DNA of 64,000 nt from Pseudocitrobacter sp913778145 (GCA_035726825.1 JALNTX010000006.1:248001-312000); one strand, 5' to 3'. Counted from the stretch's first letter, positions 1 to 8,463 are shown. Translations and numbers: made by a program. Notes: a model not told the origin generated them from the sequence alone.

Positions 1-1124
1 CCCAGCGCTTCAAGGCCCATCCACAGTTTCAGCGCATCGAAACGACGGGTGGTTTGCAGTGATTTAGACACCAGGTTCGGCACGCCATGCTCTTCATCGA
101 AATCAGAGTTCAGGTACGCCGCCTGGTAACGCATCAGTTCATAATGACGCGCATCCTTCAGCAGGAACGCGCCGCAGCTGATGGTCTGGAAGAACTGCTT
201 GTGGAAATCAAGCGTAACGGAGTCTGCTGATTCCAGGCCGTTCAGGTAGTGACGATACTTCTCGGAAAGCAGCAGCGCCCCGCCCCATGCGGCATCTACG
301 TGGACCCAGATATTCTCGGCAGCGGCCAGTTCGGTGATCTCGACCAGCGGATCGATAGCACCGGCGTCGGTGGTTCCCGCCGTGGCGACAATCGCCATCA
401 CCTGCTCGCCGTTGGCCTTCGCCTGCGCCAGTTTGGCTTTCAGGTCGGCCATATCCATGCGGGAAAATGCGTCGGTTTTCACCTGAGTCACGGAGCGATA
501 GCCCAGCCCCATCAACGCCATGTTCTTCTGCACAGAAAAGTGTGCGCTTTCAGAGCAGAACACTTTGATTTTGCTGAGATCGCCGGTCAAACCATTCTGC
601 TGAATGGAGTGCCCCTGACGAGCAAAGAAAGCATCGCGCGCCAGCATCAGCCCCATCAGGTTGCTCTGGGTGCCGCCGCTGGTGAAGACGCCAGCATCGC
701 CAGCGGGATAACCTACCTGCTCACGCAGCCATTCGATCAGCTTCATCTCGATGATGGTGGCTGATGGGCTTTGATCCCAGGAGTCCATGCTCTGGTTAGT
801 CGCGTTGATCAGCACTTCTGCGGCCTGGCTAATCACCAGACTCGGGCAGTGCAGATGCGCTACACACTGGGCGTGGTGCACAGAAAGGCTGTCTTTGAGG
901 AAGTACTCAACTGCACGCGCAATAGTGGCCTGGTTACCCAGGCCCTCTGCGGTGAAGTTCAGATGAATACGCTCGCGCAGCTGGTCAACGGTTTTACCCT
1001 GATACATCTCAGGCTGTTTTAACCATTCAACGACCGCTTTGCTGCTTTGCTCGATGGCATCCTCGTAGGCGGCAATACTTTGCGCCGAACCGGACAGAAT
1101 CGGGTTATTCTCTGACACGTTCAT
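1..1124 (-). CDS. ddc: L-2,4-diaminobutyrate decarboxylase, 5' part (runs off the left edge)
   Basis: PLP-dependent group II decarboxylase that converts L-2,4-diaminobutyrate to 1,3-diaminopropane in the cytoplasm. The visible 374 codons read MNVSENNPILSGSAQ... and contain the cofactor signatures HVDAAWGG (near 285-305) and DFHKQFF, whose lysine forms the Schiff base (near 215-230). The C-terminal part lies outside the window. The ATG at 1124 follows a GGAG ribosome site and lies only 9 bases after the stop of dat, so the two genes form an operon with the transaminase first. Family assignment is secure from these motifs and the dat partner. The untranslated left edge prevents checking that the gene is intact. 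Confidence 0.95.
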   Translation of the reverse strand, partial: MNVSENNPILSGSAQSIAAYEDAIEQSSKAVVEWLKQPEMYQGKTVDQLRERIHLNFTAEGLGNQATIARAVEYFLKDSLSVHHAQCVAHLHCPSLVISQAAEVLINATNQSMDSWDQSPSATIIEMKLIEWLREQVGYPAGDAGVFTSGGTQSNLMGLMLARDAFFARQGHSIQQNGLTGDLSKIKVFCSESAHFSVQKNMALMGLGYRSVTQVKTDAFSRMDMADLKAKLAQAKANGEQVMAIVATAGTTDAGAIDPLVEITELAAAENIWVHVDAAWGGALLLSEKYRHYLNGLESADSVTLDFHKQFFQTISCGAFLLKDARHYELMRYQAAYLNSDFDEEHGVPNLVSKSLQTTRRFDALKLWMGLEAL

Positions 1125-1133
1125 TAACTCCGA

Positions 1134-2516
1134 TTAAACCGGCTTCACGCCAGCGCCCAGCAAGGCGTTCTCAAATTTATCGAGGAAAATTTCCAGCTCA
1201 GCATTGGTGATCAGCAGAGACGGCAGCAGACGCAGTACGCAACCGTTACGGCCGCCACGCTCCAGAATCAAACCGGACTCGAAGCATTTTTTCTGCAACA
1301 GTGCAGAAAGCTCGCCATCCGCCGGGTAGCAACCCATGTGATCCTGCGCTTCGTTCGGTTTGACGATTTCAATACCGATCATCAGACCCAGACCACGAAC
1401 GTGACCGATTACCGGATAACGTTTTTGCAGCTCAGCCAGTTTGCCTTTAAGCCACTCGCCCTGGGCGGCAACTTTGTCGGCAATCTTGTCGTCTTTAAGG
1501 ATTTTCAGCGTCGTCAGACCCGTGGCCATTGCCAACTGGTTACCACGGAAAGTACCCGTGTGGTGACCCGGCGCCCAGGCGTCGAACTGTTTCTTAATAC
1601 CCAGCACCGCCAGCGGCAGACCGCCACCGACAGCTTTAGACATCACGATGATGTCCGGCTCAATACCTGCATGTTCGAAAGCGAACAGTTTACCGGTACG
1701 TGCAAAACCAGCCTGCACTTCATCGATAATCAGCAGAATGCCGTGTTCCTGGGTGACTTTACGAATGCGTTGCAGCCACTCGACCGGAGCCGGGTTAACA
1801 CCGCCCTCGCCCTGTACCGCTTCGAGGATCACGGCTGCCGGTTTACGCACGCCGCTTTCCACGTCGTTGATCAGGTTTTCGAAGTAATACGTTAATGCTT
1901 TAACACCCGCGTCACCGCCAATGCCCAGCGGGCAGCGGTACTGATGCGGATACGGCATGAACTGCACTTCCGCCATCATATTGGATACGGCTTCTTTCGG
2001 TGACAGGTTACCGGTGACGGAAAGCGCGCCATGCGTCATCCCGTGATAACCGCCAGAGAAGCTGATAATGCTGGAACGACCGGTCACTTTTTTCGCCAGT
2101 TTCAGCGCAGCTTCTACGGCGTCGGCGCCGGACGGGCCGGTAAATTGCAGGCAGTACTCTTTGCCCTGACCCGGCAATAAAGAGAGTAAGTAAGATGAAA
2201 ATTCATCTTTTAAAGGCGTGGTAAGGTCAAGCGTATGTAACGGTAAGCCGCTGCTGATGACACTTTGAATGCTTTGAAGCACGTCAGGATGATTATGACC
2301 CAGCGCCAGGGTGCCAGCGCCTGCCAGACAATCAAGATACTGATTATTTTCAACGTCGGTGATCCACACGCCCTGCGCTTTGGCAATCGCCAGCGGCAGT
2401 TTACGCGGATAACTTCGAACGTTGGATTCAAACTCAGCTTGTCTTGCTAAAAAGGTATCATTGCTTTGTGGTAATGAATTAGCACTTAAAGTATCAATAC
2501 GGACTTTATCCGTCAT
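1134..2516 (-). CDS. dat: Diaminobutyrate--2-oxoglutarate transaminase
   Basis: Class III PLP aminotransferase that makes L-2,4-diaminobutyrate from aspartate 4-semialdehyde and glutamate, the first committed step to 1,3-diaminopropane. The protein has the class III features SFSGGYHGMTHGA, IIDEVQAGFARTG and the PLP lysine in MSKAVGGGLP. I chose the ATG at 2516 (MTDKVRIDTL, 460 residues) because GGGAG lies 7 bases upstream and the length fits the family. An ATG one codon earlier (2519) is also possible. An open frame extends to 2630, but its extra 38 residues look like translated leader. The gene is followed directly by ddc and diverges from a second aspartokinase gene, which supplies the precursor pathway. 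Confidence 0.96.
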   Translation of the reverse strand: MTDKVRIDTLSANSLPQSNDTFLARQAEFESNVRSYPRKLPLAIAKAQGVWITDVENNQYLDCLAGAGTLALGHNHPDVLQSIQSVISSGLPLHTLDLTTPLKDEFSSYLLSLLPGQGKEYCLQFTGPSGADAVEAALKLAKKVTGRSSIISFSGGYHGMTHGALSVTGNLSPKEAVSNMMAEVQFMPYPHQYRCPLGIGGDAGVKALTYYFENLINDVESGVRKPAAVILEAVQGEGGVNPAPVEWLQRIRKVTQEHGILLIIDEVQAGFARTGKLFAFEHAGIEPDIIVMSKAVGGGLPLAVLGIKKQFDAWAPGHHTGTFRGNQLAMATGLTTLKILKDDKIADKVAAQGEWLKGKLAELQKRYPVIGHVRGLGLMIGIEIVKPNEAQDHMGCYPADGELSALLQKKCFESGLILERGGRNGCVLRLLPSLLITNAELEIFLDKFENALLGAGVKPV

Positions 2517-2853
2517 CATATCACTCCCACAACCTCGGGTATTAATAACGCCGGGTTGAATTAAGGTTAAAGGGTCTGCCTGTAAAAAAACGCGGCTAAT
2601 ATAAGTGGTTTTAGCGTAGGACTCAATCATTTATTTTAGCGAGGTTTTACTTAGGATTTTTCCCTTTCATATCAGCATGTAACGTAAGGTTCTTTGGTTC
2701 ACATACTTTAAAATTCGTTACCATTTCAGGCAAAATGTAACTGAAGGCCAAAATTCGCACAACGTCCTGTAAACCATCAAATTGTCATGGATTTATGCTT
2801 TCTTTACACACTTTTACTCTTATTAACGCCGGTGAATTGCTGATAAGGCATTC

Positions 2854-2882
2854 TTTTTGGCTAGTTTATCGATAAATATAAT
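2854..2882 (+). promoter_or_regulatory. Candidate sigma-70 promoter for the lysC paralogue
   Basis: A perfect TATAAT at 2877-2882 sits in the AT-rich dat/lysC intergenic region. A weak -35 (TTTTTG at 2854-2859) is 17 bases upstream. It would give a leader of about 245 bases containing the riboswitch remnant. This is inferred from sequence match only. Confidence 0.4.
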
Positions 2883-2974
2883 AAAAACGTCGACCCTAAA
2901 AGATAAATCACTTACTATGGCGCGCTTATTTGCACTACACGCTAATAAAAGAACTAATGCGCATCACACCGGTA

Positions 2975-3134
2975 ACGCGTAAGAGGCATACACGTTATCG
3001 ACAACGGGATGTTAATCCTGGGTTGTCACCAGAAATGTTCGCGGGCGGACATTTCGTAAGGCGAAGTCACTTCCCTTATGCCGAGAATGAAAATTTTCTA
3101 GCCATCTTTAATGGCGCCCTGATATGAGATTGTT
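2975..3134 (+). promoter_or_regulatory. Degenerate, internally deleted lysine riboswitch (L-box) leader
   Basis: The leader of the lysC paralogue keeps pieces that match my recollection of the E. coli lysC lysine-riboswitch leader. These are AAGAGGC near 2982, CTGGGTTGTCACCAGAA at 3018-3034, a GTTCGC...CGG loop region, and CTTCCCTTATGCC near 3071. A 7-bp stem GAAATGT/ACATTTC (3032-3038 with 3049-3055) is intact. The central roughly 100 bases of the aptamer, which carry most of the five-helix junction, are missing. No U-tract terminator precedes the gene. I read it as the relic of a riboswitch duplicated together with lysC and then lost. The comparison sequence is from memory. Confidence 0.6.
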
Positions 3135-4496
3135 ATGACACGCATTTACCCACAATTCGTCGTTGCCAAATTTGGCGGTACCAGCGTTGCTGACTTTGAC
3201 GCGATGAATCGCAGTGCCAGTATTGTTCTTGCAGATGAACAGGTACGCCTGGTCGTATTATCTGCCTCCGCCGGTGTCACTAATCTGTTAGTCGAGCTTT
3301 CTGAAGGGCTGGAAAGCGCCGACCGTATGGATAAACTCGATACCCTTCGCACCATCCAGTACAACATTATTTCCCGCCTGAAACAGCCGACGGTTATCAG
3401 TAAAGAAATAGACCAACTGCTTGAAAATATTGCTCGTCTTGCGCAGACCGCGCAGGCAACGCCATCGGCTGCATTAAGCGATGAATTGGTGAGCCACGGC
3501 GAGCTGATGTCGAGCCTGCTGTTTGCCGAAGTGCTTCGTGAACGCGAAGCTCAGGCTGAATGGTTTGATGCGCGCAAAGTGATTCGCACCAATGATGTTT
3601 ACGGTTGTGCGGAACCGAGTCTACCCCAGGTGGCTGAACAGGTTGAAATGCACCTGCGTCCACGTATCGAGCAGGCCATCGTCATCACGCAAGGCTTTAT
3701 CGGCAGCGATAGCGACGGACACACCACGACGCTGGGGCGCGGCGGCAGCGACTACACCGCGTCTCTGTTGGGCGAAGCGTTACAGGCAACACGCGTCGAT
3801 ATCTGGACGGATGTCGCCGGTATCTATACTACCGACCCACGCGTTGTACCGCAGGCCCAGCGTATCGATCATATCTCGTTTGCTGAAGCGAGCGATATGG
3901 CCGCTTTTGGAGCGAAAGTGCTGCATCCTGCAACCTTGTTGCCCGCGATGCGCAAGAATATTCCGGTGTTTGTCGGTTGCAGTAAAAATACCGCTGCCGG
4001 CGGTACGCTGGTGCGTCGTGAAACCGAAAATCCGCCGCTGTATCGCGCCATTGCCGTTCGTCGCAAGCAAACCTTGTTACGACTGCACAGTTTGCATGCG
4101 CAGCCAGCCTATGCCTTCTTTGCTGAGATGTTCGCCATTCTGGCGCAGCATCAGGTGGATATTGACCTGGTGACGACCTCTGAAAGCAGCATTGCGCTGG
4201 CGCTGGATCCCACCTGTGCGACCTCCGGGGAAGATCACACTTTAACCACTTCACTGCTGACCGCACTCTCTTCCCACTGCCGGGTTGAGATTGAAACCGG
4301 GCTGGCGCTGGTCACACTGATAGGCAATGAGCTTCATCAGGGAACGGGCGTGTGCCGTGATGCCTTCGCTGAACTGGACGAGCATGCGGTGCGCATGATT
4401 TGTCACGGTGCATCTAATAATAATCTCAGCTTCCTGCTGCCGGGCGACGCTGCCGATAGCGCTGTGGTTGCCCTGCACCGCAGGTTGTTCGAGTAA
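3135..4496 (+). CDS. Aspartokinase III paralogue (LysC-like)
   Basis: Aspartate kinase: phosphorylates L-aspartate to 4-phosphoaspartate, the step leading to aspartate semialdehyde. The 453-residue protein has the kinase motif AKFGGTSVADF (11-21), GRGGSDYTA (201-209), WTDVAGIYTTDPR (224-236) and two C-terminal ACT domains (from about 313). It aligns along its whole length with E. coli LysC but is clearly divergent, with about four extra N-terminal residues. Residues equivalent to E. coli feedback positions 318, 323, 325, 347 and 352 are Ala322, Ala327, Phe329, Ser351 and Ala356 instead of Met, Gly, Leu, Val and Thr. It diverges from dat-ddc, which consume aspartate semialdehyde. I infer a dedicated, perhaps lysine-insensitive isoenzyme. 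The main lysC should lie elsewhere in the genome. Confidence 0.92.
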   Translation: MTRIYPQFVVAKFGGTSVADFDAMNRSASIVLADEQVRLVVLSASAGVTNLLVELSEGLESADRMDKLDTLRTIQYNIISRLKQPTVISKEIDQLLENIARLAQTAQATPSAALSDELVSHGELMSSLLFAEVLREREAQAEWFDARKVIRTNDVYGCAEPSLPQVAEQVEMHLRPRIEQAIVITQGFIGSDSDGHTTTLGRGGSDYTASLLGEALQATRVDIWTDVAGIYTTDPRVVPQAQRIDHISFAEASDMAAFGAKVLHPATLLPAMRKNIPVFVGCSKNTAAGGTLVRRETENPPLYRAIAVRRKQTLLRLHSLHAQPAYAFFAEMFAILAQHQVDIDLVTTSESSIALALDPTCATSGEDHTLTTSLLTALSSHCRVEIETGLALVTLIGNELHQGTGVCRDAFAELDEHAVRMICHGASNNNLSFLLPGDAADSAVVALHRRLFE

Positions 4497-4505
4497 GCAT
4501 ATTCA

Positions 4506-4525
4506 GGGGCGCCAGCGCCCCTTTT
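4506..4525 (+). terminator. Intrinsic terminator after the lysC paralogue
   Basis: Perfect 6-bp stem GGGGCG/CGCCCC with a CCAG loop followed by TTTT, starting ten bases after the lysC-like stop codon. Confidence 0.8.
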
Positions 4526-4595
4526 CATTTCATTGCCGCAGTGCCCGCTTTCTTGTACCCTTCCCGCTTCTTTGCGCACACTTTATCGGATATTC

Positions 4596-4874
4596 ATGAC
4601 CGCTCAACATTCGAAGGATCCTTTGCACGGCGTTACGCTGGAGATGCAAATTAATGCCCTGGTGGCCCGCTACGGTTGGGATAAACTGGGCAAACTGGTG
4701 AACATTAATTGCTTCAAAAATGACCCCAGCGTGAAATCCAGCCTCAAGTTTTTACGCCGCACGCGGTGGGCGCGAGCAGAAGTGGAAGCGCTCTATCTTG
4801 ATTCCCTCGAAGAAGATGAACCTGAAAACAGCGGATTTAACCCGTGGTTGCAGGGGCGTGACGATAAGATCTGA
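4596..4874 (+). CDS. VF530-family (DUF2132) putative DNA-binding protein
   Basis: Small 92-residue basic/acidic protein starting MTAQHSKDPLHGVTL. It matches the VF530/DUF2132 family, recognised by HGVTLEMQINALVARYGWD near the N-terminus and SSLKFLRRTRWAR in the middle (family known from a Vibrio fischeri structure with a helical fold proposed to bind DNA). The acidic tail ends in NPWLQGRDDKI. The ATG at 4596 has GGA five bases upstream and gives the usual family length. The upstream open frame overlaps the terminator of the preceding gene and is not used. Function in the cell is unknown. Confidence 0.8.
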   Translation: MTAQHSKDPLHGVTLEMQINALVARYGWDKLGKLVNINCFKNDPSVKSSLKFLRRTRWARAEVEALYLDSLEEDEPENSGFNPWLQGRDDKI

Positions 4875-4939
4875 TTCCCTTCCCCCGTAAATCGTAAGAG
4901 AATATCGCCTCTCAAGGGACTAGCAGAAAACGGGCGTTT

Positions 4940-6268
4940 ATGATCATCTCTTTGCGGGGCGTCTCCCCGGTCACACAGGTTAAAAAACTAGGCACGCTGG
5001 TTGCCGCGGCATTACTTGTTGTCAGTTGTTCGTCTAAGCCACCGAGTTCACTTGTTACATCGCCGGGCAACACATCAAAGCCCGCCGGTAAAACGCAGCA
5101 GGGTAATGAACCGATGCGAGGTATCTGGCTGGCGACGGTCTCGCGGCTCGACTGGCCGCCGGTAAACTCGGTCAATATCAGCAGCCCCGCCATTCGCATC
5201 AATAAACAGAAAGACGCGCTGACGGCAAAGCTCGACAACCTGAAACAGCTTGGCATTAATACCGTATTCTTCCAGGTAAAACCCGATGGCACCGCGCTGT
5301 GGGATTCGAAAATTCTGCCGTGGTCCGATACCTTAACCGGCAAAATTGGCGAGAACCCCGGTTACGATCCTTTGCAGTTTATGCTGGATGAAGCCCATAA
5401 ACGCGGCATGAAAGTGCATGCCTGGTTTAACCCGTATCGGGTGACGACCAACACCAAGCCGTCAACGGTGGCTGAGCTTAATCGCACGCTTTCACAGCAG
5501 CCTGCCAGTATTTTTGTCCTGCACCGCGACTGGATCCGTACGTCGAGCGATCGCTTCGTGCTTGACCCCGGTATTCCGGAAGCGCGCGACTGGATAACCA
5601 GTATTGTGGCGGAAGTGGTGGCGAAATATCCGGTCGATGGCGTGCAGTTTGATGACTACTTCTACACCGAAACTCCCGGCTCGACGCTTAACGATAACCA
5701 GACCTGGCGGCAGTACGGCCAGCAATATGCGTCAAAAGCCGACTGGCGACGCCATAATACGCAGCTGCTTATCGAGCAGGTTTCACGCACCATTAAACAG
5801 CTTAAACCCGACGTCGAGTTTGGCGTAAGCCCGGCAGGCGTCTGGCGTAACCGCTCGCACGATCCTTTAGGTTCGGATACGCGCGGTGCGGCCGCCTACG
5901 ATGAGTCTTATGCCGATACCCGCCTTTGGGTGCAGCAAGGTTTGCTGGACTACATCGCTCCGCAGCTGTACTGGCCATTTGCCCGCGACGCAGCGCGTTA
6001 TGATGTGCTGGCAAAATGGTGGGCGGATGTGGTGAAACCGACCAAAACGCGTCTCTATATTGGCGTGGCGCTGTATAAAGTAGGCGAGCCGTCGAAAAAA
6101 GAACCCGACTGGGCGGTGAACGGTGGCGTGCCGGAGCTGAGCAAGCAGATCGATCTCAACGAATCTATACCGGAAATCAACGGGACGATTCTGTTCCGGG
6201 AAGATAACCTCAACCAACCGCAAACCCGCCAGGCGGTGAATTATCTGAAAACCCGCTGGGGCCATTAA
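4940..6268 (+). CDS. digH: Divisome-localised glycosyl hydrolase-like lipoprotein
   Basis: Orthologue of E. coli DigH (YddW), an outer-membrane lipoprotein that binds denuded peptidoglycan strands at the septum. The 442-residue protein begins with a lipoprotein signal: a hydrophobic stretch, then VVSC with the lipidated cysteine at 30. The GHL10 (glycosyl hydrolase-like) domain follows, with RGIWLATVSRLDWP (near 56-70), KVHAWFNPYRV and VDGVQFDDYFY. A Ser/Thr/Pro-rich linker (about 31-50) separates lipid anchor and domain. The start is not marked by a strong ribosome site. In E. coli the gene lies in another neighbourhood, so its position next to the lysC paralogue is a rearrangement. Confidence 0.94.
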   Translation: MIISLRGVSPVTQVKKLGTLVAAALLVVSCSSKPPSSLVTSPGNTSKPAGKTQQGNEPMRGIWLATVSRLDWPPVNSVNISSPAIRINKQKDALTAKLDNLKQLGINTVFFQVKPDGTALWDSKILPWSDTLTGKIGENPGYDPLQFMLDEAHKRGMKVHAWFNPYRVTTNTKPSTVAELNRTLSQQPASIFVLHRDWIRTSSDRFVLDPGIPEARDWITSIVAEVVAKYPVDGVQFDDYFYTETPGSTLNDNQTWRQYGQQYASKADWRRHNTQLLIEQVSRTIKQLKPDVEFGVSPAGVWRNRSHDPLGSDTRGAAAYDESYADTRLWVQQGLLDYIAPQLYWPFARDAARYDVLAKWWADVVKPTKTRLYIGVALYKVGEPSKKEPDWAVNGGVPELSKQIDLNESIPEINGTILFREDNLNQPQTRQAVNYLKTRWGH

Positions 6269-6353
6269 TCCTGCCTTTTGTGCGCTCCGCAAACCCGGCG
6301 TAGCGCACCTCATCTGCTATGCTTACCCTGACATTCTTTACTGGAGAACGGAT

Positions 6354-6797
6354 ATGGGACTGTTTAACTTCGTGAAAGAAGCAGGTGAAAAACTGTGGGA
6401 CAAACTGACGGATTCGCATCAGGACCAGGGCGAAAAAGTCACCGAACATTTAAAGAAACTCAATATTCCCGGTGCGGATAAAGTACAGGTGACAGTCGTC
6501 GACGGGAAAGCCAGCGTCACCGGTGATGGGCTAACCCAGGAAGAGAAAGAGAAAATTCAGGTTGCCGTTGGTAACGTCGCCGGGGTCAGTGAAGTTGAAA
6601 ATAACATCACGGCTGCCGATAGCGCGGATGAAGCCACCTACTACACCGTTAAATCCGGCGATACGCTGAGCGCGATTTCCAAAAATGTTTACGGTAACGC
6701 CAATCTGTACAACAAAATCTTTGAAGCCAACCGTCCGATGCTTTCTCATCCGGATAAAATTTATCCCGGCCAGACTTTACGTATTCCTAAGGTCTGA
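6354..6797 (+). CDS. BON-LysM protein similar to potassium-binding protein Kbp (YgaU)
   Basis: 147-residue cytoplasmic protein with an N-terminal BON domain (about 25-92; VQVTVVDGKASVTGDGLTQE) and a C-terminal LysM domain (about 96-146; YTVKSGDTLSAISKNVYG). It starts MGLFNFVKEAGEKLWD, nearly identical to E. coli Kbp, which binds K+ and helps growth in high potassium. It has no signal peptide. A GGAG site lies about nine bases before the ATG. The neighbourhood differs from that of E. coli kbp, so this is either a translocated kbp or a paralogue. I cannot tell which from the window. Confidence 0.85.
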   Translation: MGLFNFVKEAGEKLWDKLTDSHQDQGEKVTEHLKKLNIPGADKVQVTVVDGKASVTGDGLTQEEKEKIQVAVGNVAGVSEVENNITAADSADEATYYTVKSGDTLSAISKNVYGNANLYNKIFEANRPMLSHPDKIYPGQTLRIPKV

Positions 6798-6805
6798 TAG
6801 CCGCA

Positions 6806-6836
6806 CGCTTGCCGGATGCCATTCCGGTAAGCGTTT
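6806..6836 (+). terminator. Intrinsic terminator after the Kbp-like gene
   Basis: Stem of 11 bp (6806-6816 with 6823-6833, one G-T pair), six-base loop and a short TTT tail. It separates the Kbp-like gene from the thiamin operon. Confidence 0.65.
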
Positions 6837-6844
6837 CCCCCTCG

Positions 6845-6873
6845 TTGTATTCACAGACAAAATATCGTATAAA
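6845..6873 (+). promoter_or_regulatory. Promoter of the TPP-riboswitch operon
   Basis: TTGTAT (6845-6850) and TATAAA (6868-6873) with a 17-base spacer, about eight bases before the start of the riboswitch aptamer. This is a good sigma-70 match in the expected place. Confidence 0.6.
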
Positions 6874-6880
6874 ACCTCCT

Positions 6881-6965
6881 GTCCGAGGGGTGTCCAGTAA
6901 TGGGCTGAGATGGCGCAAGCCGAACCCTTAGAACCTGATCTGGGTCATGCCAGCGAAGGGACGGG
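6881..6965 (+). promoter_or_regulatory. Thiamin pyrophosphate (TPP) riboswitch, THI-box
   Basis: The aptamer core is unmistakable: GAGGGGTGTC at the 5' side, GGGCTGAGATGG, ACCCTTAGAACCTGATCTGG and GTCATGCCAGCGAAGGGA at the 3' side. These are the conserved P1, P2/P3 and P4/P5 elements of TPP riboswitches. No terminator hairpin follows before the tenA start at 7043, so control is probably at translation. TPP excess would repress the downstream pyrimidine salvage and uptake genes. Confidence 0.96.
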
Positions 6966-7042
6966 TTAGCCATCTATTTACACAGCCAATTCCTGTTCTT
7001 CCCTCATTGCGCCCGGATCTCCACTTTATTCCTGGAGGTCCC

Positions 7043-7726
7043 ATGTCTTTACCCCTGTTTGAAACTGGTCTTTACGGACGCCTTCGCACGCTTGCGGATC
7101 ACCACTGGCACGATTACGTCGCTCATGAATTTGTCCAGCAGTTAGGCGCGGGCACCCTGCCTGAACCTGCGTTCCGCCGATATCTCACCCAGGATTACCT
7201 GTTTTTAGTTCACTTCGCCCGCGCCTACGCGCTGCTGGTGAGCAAACTGCAAAACCTGCCGGAGATGCGCGCGGCGACGGCATCACTGAACGCCATTCTC
7301 AATGAACTGCCGCTGCATATCAGCTACTGCCAGCAATGGGGATTAACCGAATCCGACGTTACGCAGGTGGAAGAAGCCGCCGAAACGGTGAATTACACCC
7401 GTTACGTGCTGGATGTGGGGCATTCAGGCGACGTGCTCGACCTGCTCACCGCGCTGATGCCATGCGTGGCGGGCTATGCGGAAATCGGTCTGCGACTGCT
7501 TAACGATCCGGCAACTGTCTTTGAAGGAAATCCTTACGCGGCGTGGATCCGTAACTATGGCGATGAGGGCTATCTGGCTGGTGTGCAAGCCTCTTTGACG
7601 CTATTCGAAAATCTGGCGGCTCAGCGCGGTGGTGAAAGCCGTATCGCTGAACTTTCAGCTATCTTCACCACCGCCACCCGGCTGGAAGGCGCGTTCTGGC
7701 AGATGGGGCTGAACGCTAAATCATGA
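7043..7726 (+). CDS. tenA: TenA-family aminopyrimidine aminohydrolase (thiaminase II)
   Basis: Cytoplasmic TenA/THI-4 family enzyme that releases 4-amino-5-hydroxymethyl-2-methylpyrimidine (HMP) from degraded thiamin, feeding thiamin salvage. The 227-residue helical protein carries the catalytic cysteine at 141 in MPCVAGYAEIG and the aromatic/acidic N-terminal pocket (HWHDYVAHEFV, 21-31; YLTQDYLFL, 47-55). The ATG at 7043 follows GGAGG. An in-frame upstream extension to 6947 would start inside the riboswitch and is rejected. It is first in a four-gene operon behind a TPP riboswitch and overlaps the next gene by ATGA. Confidence 0.94.
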   Translation: MSLPLFETGLYGRLRTLADHHWHDYVAHEFVQQLGAGTLPEPAFRRYLTQDYLFLVHFARAYALLVSKLQNLPEMRAATASLNAILNELPLHISYCQQWGLTESDVTQVEEAAETVNYTRYVLDVGHSGDVLDLLTALMPCVAGYAEIGLRLLNDPATVFEGNPYAAWIRNYGDEGYLAGVQASLTLFENLAAQRGGESRIAELSAIFTTATRLEGAFWQMGLNAKS

Positions 7727-8463
7727 AGGAAGTGAATGAATCCCCCGCAATCAGGGTGACGGACCTTACGCTGCGTTATGGTAAAAAGACAATATTCGAG
7801 AATCTGAACGTGACGATCCCGGCGGGGCGTTTCGTCACCTTGCTGGGCGCCAGCGGCGCGGGTAAAACCAGCCTGCTGCGCATCGTCGCCGGGCTGGCAA
7901 CGCCCACATCCGGGACCGTGACGGATGATAATGGTCGCCCGCTGGCAGGCCGAATCACCTGGATGGGTCAGCGCGATCTGCTCTATCCGTGGTTGACGAT
8001 AGAACAGAACGTTTGCCTGGGCGCACGCTTGCGTGGGGAGAAAGCCGATCGCCAGTGGGCACAACATCTGCTGGAGCGCGTTGGCCTAAGCGGTTATGGC
8101 CACGCCCTTCCAGAAACGCTTTCCGGCGGTATGCGCCAACGCGCCGCCATCGCCCGCACCCTCTACGAACAACAACCGATTGTGCTTATGGATGAACCGT
8201 TTTCCGCGCTGGACGCGATTACCCGCGCAACGATTCAAACGCTGGCGGCAGAGCTACTGGCCGACCGCACCGTATTGCTGATTACCCACGATCCCGCAGA
8301 GGCCTGCCGTCTGAGTCATCACATTCTCGTGCTGGCGAAATATCCTGGCGGCATTGATGACTCCCACGAAATGGCGGGTTTACCGCCGCGTGAGCTGGAC
8401 GATCCTCTGGTTATCCAGAGCCAACGCGAGCTTATGCAACAGCTAATTAGGGGGGCGCAGTGA
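7723..8463 (+). CDS. thiZ: ABC transporter ATPase for thiamin pyrimidine precursor (ThiZ-like)
   Basis: 246-residue ATP-binding subunit with Walker A GASGAGKTS (42-50), signature LSGGM (133-137), Walker B VLMDEP (154-159) and the H-loop in LLITHDP. It belongs to the nitrate/taurine/pyrimidine-type ATPases. It overlaps tenA by four bases and thiX by four bases, so translation is coupled. The TPP riboswitch and the TenA and NMT1/THI5-type binding protein neighbours identify it as ThiZ, energising uptake of a formylaminopyrimidine or HMP-like precursor. The exact substrate is an inference from context. Confidence 0.88.
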   Translation: MKEVNESPAIRVTDLTLRYGKKTIFENLNVTIPAGRFVTLLGASGAGKTSLLRIVAGLATPTSGTVTDDNGRPLAGRITWMGQRDLLYPWLTIEQNVCLGARLRGEKADRQWAQHLLERVGLSGYGHALPETLSGGMRQRAAIARTLYEQQPIVLMDEPFSALDAITRATIQTLAAELLADRTVLLITHDPAEACRLSHHILVLAKYPGGIDDSHEMAGLPPRELDDPLVIQSQRELMQQLIRGAQ

